From: Candidatus Ulvibacter alkanivorans
GTDB taxonomy: Bacteria; Bacteroidota; Bacteroidia; Flavobacteriales; Flavobacteriaceae
Direction: 5' to 3'
Assembly (NCBI RefSeq): GCF_003333325.1
Contig: NZ_QOLC01000061.1
Coordinates: 1 to 48,731 of the forward strand
Length of the DNA: 48,731 bases
Shown here: positions 1 to 6,385 of the stretch, in pieces
Layout of the letters: the number at the start of each line of letters is the position of its first letter
Numbering within the stretch: position 1 is the stretch's first letter
Program-made: the position numbers and the translations under genes
Notes under the pieces: generated by a model
Told to the model about the DNA's origin: nothing
Seen by the model: the letters and a program-made list of their open reading frames with translations, nothing else
Database searches by the model: none

Positions 1-399
1 ACTGATGTTGATATTTTATTTTACTTTATGACTTCTGGTAAATACAAGAGAGCAATTTCAGAAAAAAGCCAATTAAAATATAATGAAGCCATTGTTTTTG
101 CCAAAAGTGCGTTGAGTAAAGAATGGACAGATGATATATTGCCATCCTACGAAATAGACCTTCTAATAGCTCAAAACAAATGGGACAAAGTTTTCGAAAT
201 TTATAAGATTCTAAAAGACAATGGCGAATTTGACAATGGTTACATTAACCATTTTAGCTGGCAGGTTTATAAGGATTGTTATGACCAAGAAGTCTTAAAA
301 AAATGTCTTAATTGGATGAAAGAAGTAACAGAGGAAGAACCTACTTATTTATATTTAGACACTATAATATTTTATGACACTATCCCACAAAGTGTGTAA
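1..399 (+). pseudogene. 3' part of a thioredoxin/TPR-like protein, cut at both ends
   Basis: The reading frame is open from base 1, so the gene enters from outside the window. About 125 residues remain, helical and TPR-like, with a segment around positions 250-365 (NHFSWQVYKDC, then ending YLYLDT) that resembles the C-terminal helical region attached to some Bacteroidota thioredoxin-family proteins. In that family I would expect the protein to continue after the YLDT motif with another repeat. Here it runs into about ten unrelated residues and stops at 399. I infer that the 3' end was removed by an insertion or deletion at the edge of the element that follows. Family assignment is by general resemblance only. 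Confidence 0.45.
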
Positions 400-400
400 G
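376..400. repeat. Possible insertion-element terminus at a gene/element junction
   Basis: The stretch contains CACT (378-381) and AGTG (391-394) as an inverted pair around TCCCACAA, and it lies exactly where the truncated upstream gene loses its homology and before the ATPase stop codon. It looks like the tip of an insertion sequence, but no transposase is present and no partner end was found in the window. Confidence 0.25.
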
Positions 401-412
401 TTAAATTTCACA

Positions 413-1075
413 TTATTTCCGCTTATCCCCAGCTCTTGTATCAAAAGCTATCAAGTTAAACAGTTCTCGCATTCTGCTACGAACACGATTGCCGTAGCGT
501 TCTTCCAGTTCTTCAGCATTGAGATTTGTGGTGGCGTGGGTTTTTATTTTGTGTTTGGTATCGAGATAGAGTTCATATCGGGATAATAGTACTTCGCCCA
601 TCACGTTCAAGTCTTTCCCATAGAACCTGCCCGCAGATTCCACGCCTAAATCATCGAAACAAAAAAATTTGGTATTTCCGTATTCTTCGATTGTTTTAAA
701 GCCAAGATGGTTAAAGCTGAAAGCTACATTCCGACAAGGAATCATTTTGTAAGGACGCTGCAAGGGAACCAAATGTCGTAGCAATTTCATCAAACTTGTC
801 TTTACACAACCTACAGGTCCAGAAAGCAGAATGCCCATATCAATATCGATTCCATAGGTTTTGCAATTTTCTTTATCCTTGACGAAGTACGAACAGAGCT
901 TCAGTAAAATATTCTTGTCTTCATCATAAATCCTAAATTTTTCGCCAAACAACAATTTGGCTTTTGCATTCAGGTAAATCAAGATTTTCGGAAAATCGCA
1001 TAGCACACTTTTTCCATCAAATTTTCCCAGCGAATATTCCACGCCATCTTCGGTAATTTTAGAGGGGTTGTCCAT
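413..1075 (-). CDS. DnaC/IstB-like AAA+ ATPase of a mobile element, Walker A altered
   Basis: A 220-residue ATPase of the helicase-loader type found in Bacteroidota integrative elements. The ATG at 1075 was chosen because the sequence before it belongs to the overlapping upstream gene; the same frame happens to stay open to 1609. Visible motifs are a P-loop around residue 85, Walker B FCFDDLG, sensor-1 ATTNLN and a C-terminal RVRSRMRELF arginine segment. The P-loop reads GPVGCVKTS where the family has GPVGCGKTS, so the invariant glycine before the lysine is valine (GTA). ATP binding is probably impaired. It would normally load a replicative helicase at the element's origin. Confidence 0.7.
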   Translation of the reverse strand: MDNPSKITEDGVEYSLGKFDGKSVLCDFPKILIYLNAKAKLLFGEKFRIYDEDKNILLKLCSYFVKDKENCKTYGIDIDMGILLSGPVGCVKTSLMKLLRHLVPLQRPYKMIPCRNVAFSFNHLGFKTIEEYGNTKFFCFDDLGVESAGRFYGKDLNVMGEVLLSRYELYLDTKHKIKTHATTNLNAEELEERYGNRVRSRMRELFNLIAFDTRAGDKRK

Positions 1076-1806
1076 AATCTTTGTTTTTAGTGGTTCGTAA
1101 GTTGTCCTTGATTTGGGACGCTTGTTTTTTTTGTTTTCTTGGTCGAATAATTCGGTTCTGTCCATCCAATTTGTGGCCAATGAGCGCCAATCTCGTATCG
1201 GTTTGCCATCGCTTGTTTGCCATTCTCGGTCTGCATAATGCTCATAGAATTTTTTAGCTTCATCTGCATCAAAACCTTTTTCTTCAAAAAATAAAATAAC
1301 GGCCTGCCTGCCCTTTGGCTGTTTTATATTGTTTTCTTGTTTGTTATTGTTTGTTTCAGATACCAATGCTTGTCCACCTATGGGACGGTGTTGGTACACA
1401 ACCTGTCCGTTTTTGGGATGCTGGTGTCCCTCAAGAGGTACACCATTGGGATGGTACTGTTCCGCAAGCTGTTCTAATTCGGGATGATACTGTCCCACAA
1501 CTGGTTCATCACTTGTCCCAATAATGGCCATCTTAATTTTGCTCCTTTGTACGGATTGTTTGAAGGAAAGTATAGTAGGTAGTGCCAAGAATCGAGGTCG
1601 GTTATGCATCTGTGATAGGTAGATTTAGAGCCAATCTTTGCCACACGCATTAATTCCCTGCGGTTCACGTAGAATTCGTCCATAAAACGGCAACTGTTCC
1701 ATTCTTGAAACAGCACCATATACAAACTGATATGGGTGGGATTTAGGCGGTCATCAAAATAGAACGATTCAAAAGCCGCATTAAGTAGCTTTATATAGTT
1801 CATCAT
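1059..1806 (-). pseudogene. Winged-helix replication initiator-like gene, frameshifted
   Basis: The first 100 or so residues (MMNYIKLLNAAFESFYFDDRL onward in part) resemble a winged-helix protein common next to DnaC-like ATPases in Bacteroidota elements. After residues NPYKGAK the frame changes: continuation (KIKMAIIG, then the QYHP repeats and the segment GRQAVILFFEEKGFDADEA) is one base out of phase, near an A4 run at about 1536 where five A would keep the frame. A second shift near 1110 would be needed to reach the expected end KNKDYGQPL at 1061-1059, which overlaps the ATPase start. I read two single-base losses, meaning a decayed gene. A programmed shift is possible, but I see no classical slippery heptamer. 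The start abuts the stop of the excisionase-like gene. Confidence 0.6.
1382..1513. repeat. Four tandem 33-bp repeats, iteron-like
   Basis: Units begin with GGGA at 1382, 1415, 1448 and 1481, an exact 33-base period. Each unit opens with GGGAYGNT, usually followed closely by TGTCCC or a variant, so each half resembles a short palindrome. On the minus strand each unit encodes eleven residues with a QYHP-like core. Contiguous units without unique spacers exclude a CRISPR array. Their place inside an initiator-like gene, next to a helicase-loader gene, recalls the lambda O/P arrangement in which the origin iterons lie within gene O. Confidence 0.7.
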
Positions 1807-2091
1807 CTAAGAATTTAAACCGTGCTGAACACGATTGGCGTCCATCACTTTTTGTATTTCCTGTACATCATAATAGATAATGCCACCGACTTTAGTATAC
1901 GGCAAAGTGCCATTGATACGAAGATTTTGTAGTGTTCCCGGACTCACTTGAAGCAAGTCCATCACTTCTGAGGATTTAAGATATTTTTTGAGCTTCGTCT
2001 TGGATTGATTGGTAAGCAGTTTCTTGATGTCATCGAGCAATTCCATTTTGAAATCTCGAAGGTCGTCTGTGGTAATGAAACTTGTCGGCAT
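1807..2091 (-). CDS. Excisionase-like helix-turn-helix DNA-binding protein
   Basis: A 94-residue protein. Residues 38-90 form a MerR/excisionase-type winged helix-turn-helix: YLKSSEVMDLLQVSPGTLQ followed by LRINGTLPYTKVGG and a wing (IIYYDVQEIQKV). This is the usual small DNA-binding partner beside tyrosine recombinases in Bacteroidota elements, with proposed roles in excision directionality or control of the replication genes. Its TAG stop is immediately followed by the ATGATG of the downstream initiator-like gene, so the two are probably one transcript. Confidence 0.75.
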   Translation of the reverse strand: MPTSFITTDDLRDFKMELLDDIKKLLTNQSKTKLKKYLKSSEVMDLLQVSPGTLQNLRINGTLPYTKVGGIIYYDVQEIQKVMDANRVQHGLNS

Positions 2092-2116
2092 AATAGAACG
2101 GTTTTAAAGAAAAGGA

Positions 2117-2147
2117 CTATCAAGGATTTTAAATTTTTAATTGATAG
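2117..2147. promoter_or_regulatory. Inverted repeat upstream of the excisionase-like gene
   Basis: CTATCAA (2117-2123) and TTGATAG (2141-2147) form a 7-bp inverted pair with a 17-base AT-rich spacer, ending 26 bases before the excisionase-like start. It could be an operator for that protein. Confidence 0.3.
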
Positions 2148-2156
2148 CCCTTAACC

Positions 2157-2171
2157 TGATTTGACTTTCGT
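2157..2171. repeat. Recombinase-flanking 15-bp inverted repeat, left copy
   Basis: TGATTTGACTTTCGT is the exact reverse complement of 3640-3654. The pair brackets the recombinase gene and lies upstream of both the recombinase and the excisionase-like gene. It may be an arm-type recombinase site or a shared operator. Confidence 0.55.
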
Positions 2172-2205
2172 TCTACAAATTTGAATAGGTTTATTGGATT
2201 TTATT

Positions 2206-2227
2206 CCCAAGTTGATACCAAGTTGGG
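2206..2227. repeat. 22-bp repeat, near-identical inverted copy of 2333-2354
   Basis: The left half is CCCAAGTTGAT and the right half ACCAAGTTGGG. Compared with the reverse complement of 2333-2354, 21 of 22 bases match; the one change breaks the palindrome of this copy. It sits in the 294-base gap between the recombinase and the excisionase-like gene, which otherwise holds no gene. Confidence 0.5.
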
Positions 2228-2327
2228 TAGAAGTTTAACATATTGAAATTTAGCAAGTTTTGGTTCATTTTATTAGCCATTCAGACACATTTTTCGATCT
2301 AAATTTCATTATAATTTGTTGAAATGA

Positions 2328-2359
2328 AAACACCCAAGTTGGTATCAACTTGGGTGTTT
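2328..2359 (-). terminator. Perfect 14-bp hairpin downstream of the recombinase
   Basis: Arms AAACACCCAAGTTG (2328-2341) and CAACTTGGGTGTTT (2346-2359) enclose GTAT. It follows the recombinase stop on the minus strand and continues TTTTCATTTC, so it can act as an intrinsic terminator. Because its core recurs in inverted form at 2206-2227, a protein-binding role is equally possible. Confidence 0.5.
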
Positions 2360-2385
2360 GAAATTTTTATGAACAAAGGAATAAT

Positions 2386-3606
2386 TTAATCTAATATCAG
2401 TTTTAATTTTTCCATATCATCACTAACTTTTCTCTCAACAACTCTCGCATAGATTTGAGTTGTGGACAGCTTAGTATGCCCTAGTAATTTAGATACTGTC
2501 TCTATTGGGACACCATTGCTTAAAGTCACAGTTGTAGCAAAAGTATGACGGGCCATATGAAAAGTCAGGTTCTTTTTTATACCGCATAAGTCAGCGATTT
2601 CCTTTAAATAACTGTTCAGTTTTTGGTTGGAAAACTTGGGTAAAAGACTGGATGTATAATTAGTTCGATAATGGTCTTTATATTTATCTATTAAGATTGC
2701 AGCTTTGGGCAATAATGGAATTTTGAATGGTGCACCTGTTTTTACCCTTTTAGCCATTATCCAAGGACTATTATCTATGCCCATTACGATATTATCTTTA
2801 CTTAATTGTACAATGTCAACGTACGAAATACCAGTATAACAACTAAAAACAAACAAATCTTTCACAACCATAAGACGTTCTATGGTTGAAGACAATTCCT
2901 CAATACTTAATAATTCAAAATCTGATAGGAAACTACGTTCCTTTTTTTCAATTTTCATTTTAAAATTCACAAATGGGTCTCTTTCAATCCATTTCATCCG
3001 ATAGGCAAGAGTAACCATTCTGCGTAAACGCTTAATATGCTTAATTGCGGTATTATTGCCAATTTTAGATTGTCCACTTTTAGGTATATACGACCGAAGA
3101 AAATCTTCAAAGCCTATGATAAAACTATATTCCAAGTTGAAAAGTGGGATGTCTGTAATTTTGTATTCCTTAAGAATAAATTCCATCATATACCGCTGGC
3201 TTGTCTTGTATTGACCCATCGTGTTTTTGTGCAATTTATGCTGCATCTTTTCATTGTAATAGTCAACAAGATTTTGAAAGGAATAGCGTGTTTTGTCCTC
3301 GCCTAAAAATTTGGCTTTGACCATTTGGGAAGTGAAAGGCACTTCATCCCTCTTGAAATCTTCGTAAATTCTATATACTTTTGATTGTACTTCGTTCAAG
3401 TAAAGATTGAGAGTGCGGGAATCTTTATCGGTTCCGTTTGCCCTTTGCAATTTTTCATCCCAAGTAGAAATATTGATTTTTTTCTTGAGACTAATGTTGA
3501 CACGTTTACCATTTAAGGTAATCCGAATGTAGATATTTGCTTTGTTGTTTATAGCACGTTTTCCGTACACCCAAAACAGTATTGAAAATGTTGATGAAGT
3601 TCGCAT
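2386..3606 (-). CDS. Tyrosine recombinase (integrase) of an integrative element
   Basis: A 406-residue integrase of the Bacteroidota type: N-terminal arm-binding segment (residues 1-90), SAM-like core-binding domain (about 105-205) and catalytic domain (about 225-400). Catalytic signatures are KTGAPFKIPL (lysine), HMARHTF (H-x-x-R) and LGHTKLSTTQIYA with the nucleophilic tyrosine. The first arginine box reads CYTGISYVD, without the usual arginine, as also known for IntDOT-like enzymes. The gene appears intact, unlike its neighbours downstream. It lies 230 bases from the 3' end of tRNA-Asp, a typical integration target. Confidence 0.88.
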   Translation of the reverse strand: MRTSSTFSILFWVYGKRAINNKANIYIRITLNGKRVNISLKKKINISTWDEKLQRANGTDKDSRTLNLYLNEVQSKVYRIYEDFKRDEVPFTSQMVKAKFLGEDKTRYSFQNLVDYYNEKMQHKLHKNTMGQYKTSQRYMMEFILKEYKITDIPLFNLEYSFIIGFEDFLRSYIPKSGQSKIGNNTAIKHIKRLRRMVTLAYRMKWIERDPFVNFKMKIEKKERSFLSDFELLSIEELSSTIERLMVVKDLFVFSCYTGISYVDIVQLSKDNIVMGIDNSPWIMAKRVKTGAPFKIPLLPKAAILIDKYKDHYRTNYTSSLLPKFSNQKLNSYLKEIADLCGIKKNLTFHMARHTFATTVTLSNGVPIETVSKLLGHTKLSTTQIYARVVERKVSDDMEKLKLILD

Positions 3607-3639
3607 AATTGTCGTCTTTAATGGTTAAACATTTATTAA

Positions 3640-3654
3640 GACGAAAGTCAAATC
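3640..3654. repeat. Recombinase-flanking 15-bp inverted repeat, right copy
   Basis: ACGAAAGTCAAATCA, exact inverse of 2157-2171, 34 bases upstream of the recombinase start. See the left copy. Confidence 0.55.
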
Positions 3655-3687
3655 AACTATACTATTATGAGTAAGTTACGATATTCT

Positions 3688-3721
3688 GTCAACATAATCG
3701 CAGATAAAAAAATATGTTGAC
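3688..3721. repeat. 9-bp inverted repeat upstream of the recombinase
   Basis: GTCAACATA (3688-3696) and TATGTTGAC (3713-3721) with a 16-base AT-rich spacer. It may be a recombinase or regulator binding site between the recombinase and the tRNA. Confidence 0.4.
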
Positions 3722-3778
3722 GATTTGTGACCTTTTAGATGCAAATGATATGAAATTATATGATTGCCCTAAAAACAT

Positions 3779-3812
3779 AAAACCTTGTAAATCTTATAAT
3801 TTACAAGGTTTT
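3779..3812 (-). terminator. Terminator after tRNA-Asp
   Basis: A perfect 14-bp stem, AAAACCTTGTAAAT (3779-3792) with ATTTACAAGGTTTT (3799-3812), loop CTTATA. It lies about 25 bases past the tRNA 3' end on the minus strand and is followed there by ATGTTTTTAGG. Confidence 0.7.
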
Positions 3813-3814
3813 GA

Positions 3815-3830
3815 GGGAATTTGAATTCCC
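3815..3830. repeat. Palindrome next to the tRNA-Asp 3' end
   Basis: GGGAATTTGAATTCCC has 7-bp perfect arms and a two-base centre, six bases from the tRNA. It may be part of the element's attachment core, but no second copy was found in the window. Confidence 0.3.
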
Positions 3831-3836
3831 ATTAAG

Positions 3837-3910
3837 CGGTCTGGACGAGACTCGAACTCGCGACCCCCTGCGTGACAGGCAGGTATTCTAACCAACTGAA
3901 CTACCAGACC
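3837..3910 (-). tRNA. tRNA-Asp (GTC)
   Basis: On the minus strand the molecule starts GGTCTGGTA, with D arm GTTC...GAAT, anticodon arm CCTGC-CTGTCAC-GCAGG (anticodon GTC), variable GGGTC, T arm GCGAG-TTCGAGT-CTCGT and acceptor 3' strand CCAGACC followed by discriminator G. It is 74 nt long, and CCA is not encoded. Discriminator G fits aspartate identity. The gene faces the integrase, so its 3' end is the likely attachment target. Confidence 0.97.
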
Positions 3911-4006
3911 GTGCTACTATTTTATAGACTTTAAAAGCTTGTCTTTACTTCCCCTTCGAGAAGTAGGCCTGCTCTAACTTTACGTCTTTGAGCGTGTAGG
4001 CGGGTG
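3911..4006 (-). other. Roughly 95-nt transcribed leader between the promoter and tRNA-Asp
   Basis: Between the promoter and the tRNA lies a leader that can fold: GCTC (minus strand) with GAGC and GCCT with AGGC around a loop, then TACTTC with GAAGTA. It must be removed by processing. It does not form a complete tRNA. The rest of the gap to 4162 holds only the promoter and AT-rich sequence. Confidence 0.4.
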
Positions 4007-4036
4007 CAAATATACTACTCCAATTCATTATGACAA
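4007..4036 (-). promoter_or_regulatory. Consensus Bacteroidota promoter for tRNA-Asp
   Basis: Read on the minus strand: TTG (4036-4034), 19-base spacer, TATATTTG (4014-4007). This fits the Bacteroidota primary sigma factor consensus TTG-N19-TAnnTTTG exactly. Confidence 0.8.
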
Positions 4037-4162
4037 ACATTTTTTTTAAAAAAGTTTATCCACTTAACTATTTAGTGCTTCTCTACCTTTAATTTCATTT
4101 CTCCACCTATCAAAGTCAGCTTAATTTCAACCTCTTAGACAACTCAAAACTCCTCTTATCAA

Positions 4163-5092
4163 CTAACCAAATTTCTGTCGCTCCACCAAATAGGTGGTCA
4201 AAATTTTATTAAAGCCTTCATTTATATTCGCCCGAACATATTTTATACGATACTGACCGCACTTTAACGCCAACGCATTAAAATAATCGGCCACCGCCGC
4301 TTCATACGAAGCTTTAATGTTGTCCGCATACAAGTTTACGTGCGCCCCTGTTTCTACATCGACAAAACGTTTGGGTCGATTGCTAAAATCGAACTCCAAC
4401 TCCTTTTGCTTATCGAAGGTATGGAACAATATCACCTCGTGCTTATTGTATTTTAAATGTTGAAGCGCTTCAAACAACTTCTCCTCCTCCGTATCACTCT
4501 GAAACATATCGGTGAATAGGAATACCAACGACCGCCGCTTTAACTTCTCGGCGATCAAATGCAAATAGGTATAGGTCTTAGTCGTTACTTGTTCGCTCGA
4601 TGGCTGCAGTGCTTCGTTCAACTTACCCAACAACATCTGATGGTGTCGTTCACTGCCTTTTTCACTACTGTAAAACTCATAATGGTCACTGTAAATACTC
4701 ATGCCTACCGCATCCCGCTGTCGCTTTAACAAGTTCATGATCGCCGCACTTCCCAATACCGAAAAACCGATCTTGTTCAACGAATTGATATTGAATTCCT
4801 TTAAAGAAGGATAATGCATCGAACTACTGTTGTCAATAATAATATGACACCGTAAATTGGTCTCCTCTTCGTACCGCTTGGTGTATAACTTGTCGGTCTT
4901 GGCATATAACTTCCAATCTATATGCTTGGTGCTTTCACCACTGTTGTAGATCTTATGCTCGGCAAATTCAGCAGAAAAACCGTGAAACGGACTCTTATGT
5001 AAACCCGAAATAAACCCCTCGACCACTTGCTTGGCCAGCAACTCCAGATTCTTGAAGCCGGTAATCTCATTTATTTCTTTTTGTATATCCAT
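4163..5092 (-). CDS. DUF58 family protein, MoxR-associated
   Basis: A 309-residue soluble protein; start taken at 5092 (MDIQKEINE), which matches the family's usual N-terminus, although the frame extends nine codons upstream. The DUF58 signature (GESTKHIDWKLYAKT) is near residue 55, followed by a von Willebrand A-like segment with the metal-site motif IIIDNSSSM and later FLFTDMF. Such proteins are usually partners of MoxR AAA ATPases in a putative chaperone or metal-insertion system of the cell envelope. No moxR or bat genes lie next to it here. The neighbours are tRNA-Asp and a ClpP paralogue. Confidence 0.82.
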   Translation of the reverse strand: MDIQKEINEITGFKNLELLAKQVVEGFISGLHKSPFHGFSAEFAEHKIYNSGESTKHIDWKLYAKTDKLYTKRYEEETNLRCHIIIDNSSSMHYPSLKEFNINSLNKIGFSVLGSAAIMNLLKRQRDAVGMSIYSDHYEFYSSEKGSERHHQMLLGKLNEALQPSSEQVTTKTYTYLHLIAEKLKRRSLVFLFTDMFQSDTEEEKLFEALQHLKYNKHEVILFHTFDKQKELEFDFSNRPKRFVDVETGAHVNLYADNIKASYEAAVADYFNALALKCGQYRIKYVRANINEGFNKILTTYLVERQKFG

Positions 5093-5125
5093 TTTCTGTT
5101 GATTTGTGAAGTGAATCAAGCGAAG

Positions 5126-5331
5126 CTATGTATTCAATAAATCATTTTTTTTGCCAACCAATACGCTCCCAACAGAATTGATTAAACACTCTATTTTAGA
5201 GATATTAGAAATATACTTTAAACGAATTGCCAATAGATATTGCGTTTCTACTTCCGAAAGAAACCCCGTAGCTATGCTCACAGATTGAATAAACTCCTTA
5301 TCACGCTGTCTTGCCGCACCACTCACTACGA
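5126..5331 (-). pseudogene. Remnant of a four-helix-bundle (S23-like) protein gene
   Basis: Directly after the clpP stop, in another frame, the minus strand reads SGAARQRDKEFIQ, then FLSEVETQYLLAIRLKYISN and ends near LLNT. This is the second half of the four-helix-bundle family related to 23S rRNA intervening-sequence proteins, whose members read EGAARQS-KEF and ELETQ-IA at these places. The first half, including any start, is missing. Homology begins within a few bases of the clpP stop, so a deletion or recombination seems to have joined the two. No product is expected. Confidence 0.6.
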
Positions 5332-5871
5332 AAGAACGCCATCCACAATTCCATATTCCACAGACTCTTCCGCACCCATCCAATGATCGCGATTAAAGTC
5401 TTTCATGACCTTCTCAAATTTCTGACCACAATTCTCTGCCAAGATTCGAGCACTTAACTCCTTTGTCTTTAAGATTTCCTGCGCCGTTATCTCAATATCA
5501 CTCGCAGGACCACGAGCTCCGCCACTAGGCTGATGTATCATCACCCGAGCATGAGGTTGGATAAACCGTCTACCTTTCTCGCCAGCCGACAACAACAAAC
5601 TTCCCATAGAAGCCGCCAAGCCGGTACAAATAGTCGATACCGGACTCTTGATCGATCGTATGGTGTCGTACATAGAGAAGCCGGAAGTGACATAGCCGCC
5701 TGGACTGTTTATATACAACTTGATCTCCTCATGATTAACCGAATCTAAATACAGTAATCTATCTACGACATGCCGAGCACTCTTATCGTCCACCATGCCC
5801 CACAAAAAGATGGTGCGGTCGTCTAACTGCTGATTGTCTATTTTATCCTGAACTTTATATTTTTTCTCCAT
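5326..5871 (-). CDS. ClpP-family serine peptidase, paralogue
   Basis: A 181-residue ClpP-type peptidase, a little shorter than typical ClpP (about 195-200). The catalytic triad is visible: serine in ASMGS (about residue 94), histidine in MIHQPSGG (about 119) and aspartate in FNRDHW (about 165). The oxyanion and handle segments (INSPGGYVTSG; GPASDIEITAQEIL) are conserved. It probably forms a self-compartmentalising protease barrel with a Clp ATPase, but as a second ClpP-like protein its partner and substrates are unknown. The gene stands alone behind the trxA terminator. Its last codons abut the four-helix-bundle remnant, so the short C-terminus might be secondary. Confidence 0.85.
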   Translation of the reverse strand: MEKKYKVQDKIDNQQLDDRTIFLWGMVDDKSARHVVDRLLYLDSVNHEEIKLYINSPGGYVTSGFSMYDTIRSIKSPVSTICTGLAASMGSLLLSAGEKGRRFIQPHARVMIHQPSGGARGPASDIEITAQEILKTKELSARILAENCGQKFEKVMKDFNRDHWMGAEESVEYGIVDGVLS

Positions 5872-5908
5872 GTTTGTTGCTGAAAGTATAATTGTTGCTG
5901 AAAATTAA

Positions 5909-5937
5909 AAAAGGCTTAGCATACTGCCAAGCCTTTT
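5909..5937 (-). terminator. Terminator after trxA
   Basis: AAAAGGCTT (5909-5917) pairs with AAGCCTTTT (5929-5937) around an 11-base loop. It lies 30 bases after the trxA stop and before clpP. Confidence 0.7.
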
Positions 5938-5966
5938 ATAGTTTAATTTCTATGTTAAAATGTATC

Positions 5967-6284
5967 TTATAATAACTTATCGATTGCCTCTGCGTATACG
6001 TTCTTTGGTGCTACGCCTACTTGACGACCAACCAATTCTCCATTGTTAAATACCAATACAGTGGGTATGTTACGTACGCCATACTTCGCGGCAAATTCTT
6101 GATTAGCATCTACATCTACTTTTCCTACCACGGCTTTTCCGTCGTAGTCGTTGCTAATTTCATCGATAATAGGCCCCACCATACGGCAAGGTCCACACCA
6201 AGCTGCCCAAAAATCTACCAGTACAGGTTTATCACTTTTTAATACGGTTTCTTCGAATGTCGCGTCTGTTATTTCTAAAGCCAT
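5967..6284 (-). CDS. trxA: Thioredoxin
   Basis: A 105-residue thioredoxin with the active site WCGPC near residue 31 and cis-proline motif NIPTVLVF near 75. It reduces cytoplasmic disulfides and is recycled by thioredoxin reductase. ATG at 6284 (MALEITDATFEE) is preferred to the upstream in-frame ATG at 6311, which lies at the -7 promoter motif (6309-6316) and so upstream of the expected transcription start. It is a single-gene unit with its own promoter and terminator. Confidence 0.95.
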   Translation of the reverse strand: MALEITDATFEETVLKSDKPVLVDFWAAWCGPCRMVGPIIDEISNDYDGKAVVGKVDVDANQEFAAKYGVRNIPTVLVFNNGELVGRQVGVAPKNVYAEAIDKLL

Positions 6285-6308
6285 TGTTTCTGTTTTTTTA
6301 TTGTTACA

Positions 6309-6316
6309 CAAAAGTA
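6309..6316 (-). promoter_or_regulatory. -7 element of trxA
   Basis: TACTTTTG on the minus strand fits TAnnTTTG, 25 bases before the trxA ATG. No clear TTG at the right distance. Confidence 0.4.
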
Positions 6317-6319
6317 GTC

Positions 6320-6346
6320 AAAAAAAAGCCTTCTCCTTACAGGCTT
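6320..6346 (-). terminator. Small intrinsic terminator upstream of trxA
   Basis: On the minus strand AAGCC (6346-6342) pairs with GGCTT (6330-6326) and is followed by a run of T. It may insulate trxA from antisense transcription through the neighbouring repeat. Confidence 0.4.
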
Positions 6347-6385
6347 AACATTAGTTTAGGCAATACAACTATTGCCTTTAATTAT

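Noticed and set aside
1382..1513. CRISPR array
   Set aside because: The units are contiguous with no unique spacers, lie within coding sequence and vary among themselves; no cas genes are present.
413..1609. A single 398-residue fusion of the QYHP-repeat region with the ATPase
   Set aside because: The first part is the continuation of the winged-helix gene after a frameshift, and the ATPase has its own ATG at 1075 overlapping the expected end of that gene. The open frame between them is best explained by two base losses.
3911..4006. A second, degenerate tRNA upstream of tRNA-Asp
   Set aside because: Some arms can pair, but there is no matching acceptor stem, anticodon arm or T-loop in the right order.
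5126..5383. An 85-residue gene starting inside clpP
   Set aside because: The first 18 or so residues are a shadow of the clpP frame; homology to the four-helix-bundle family starts only after the clpP stop, so it is a remnant.
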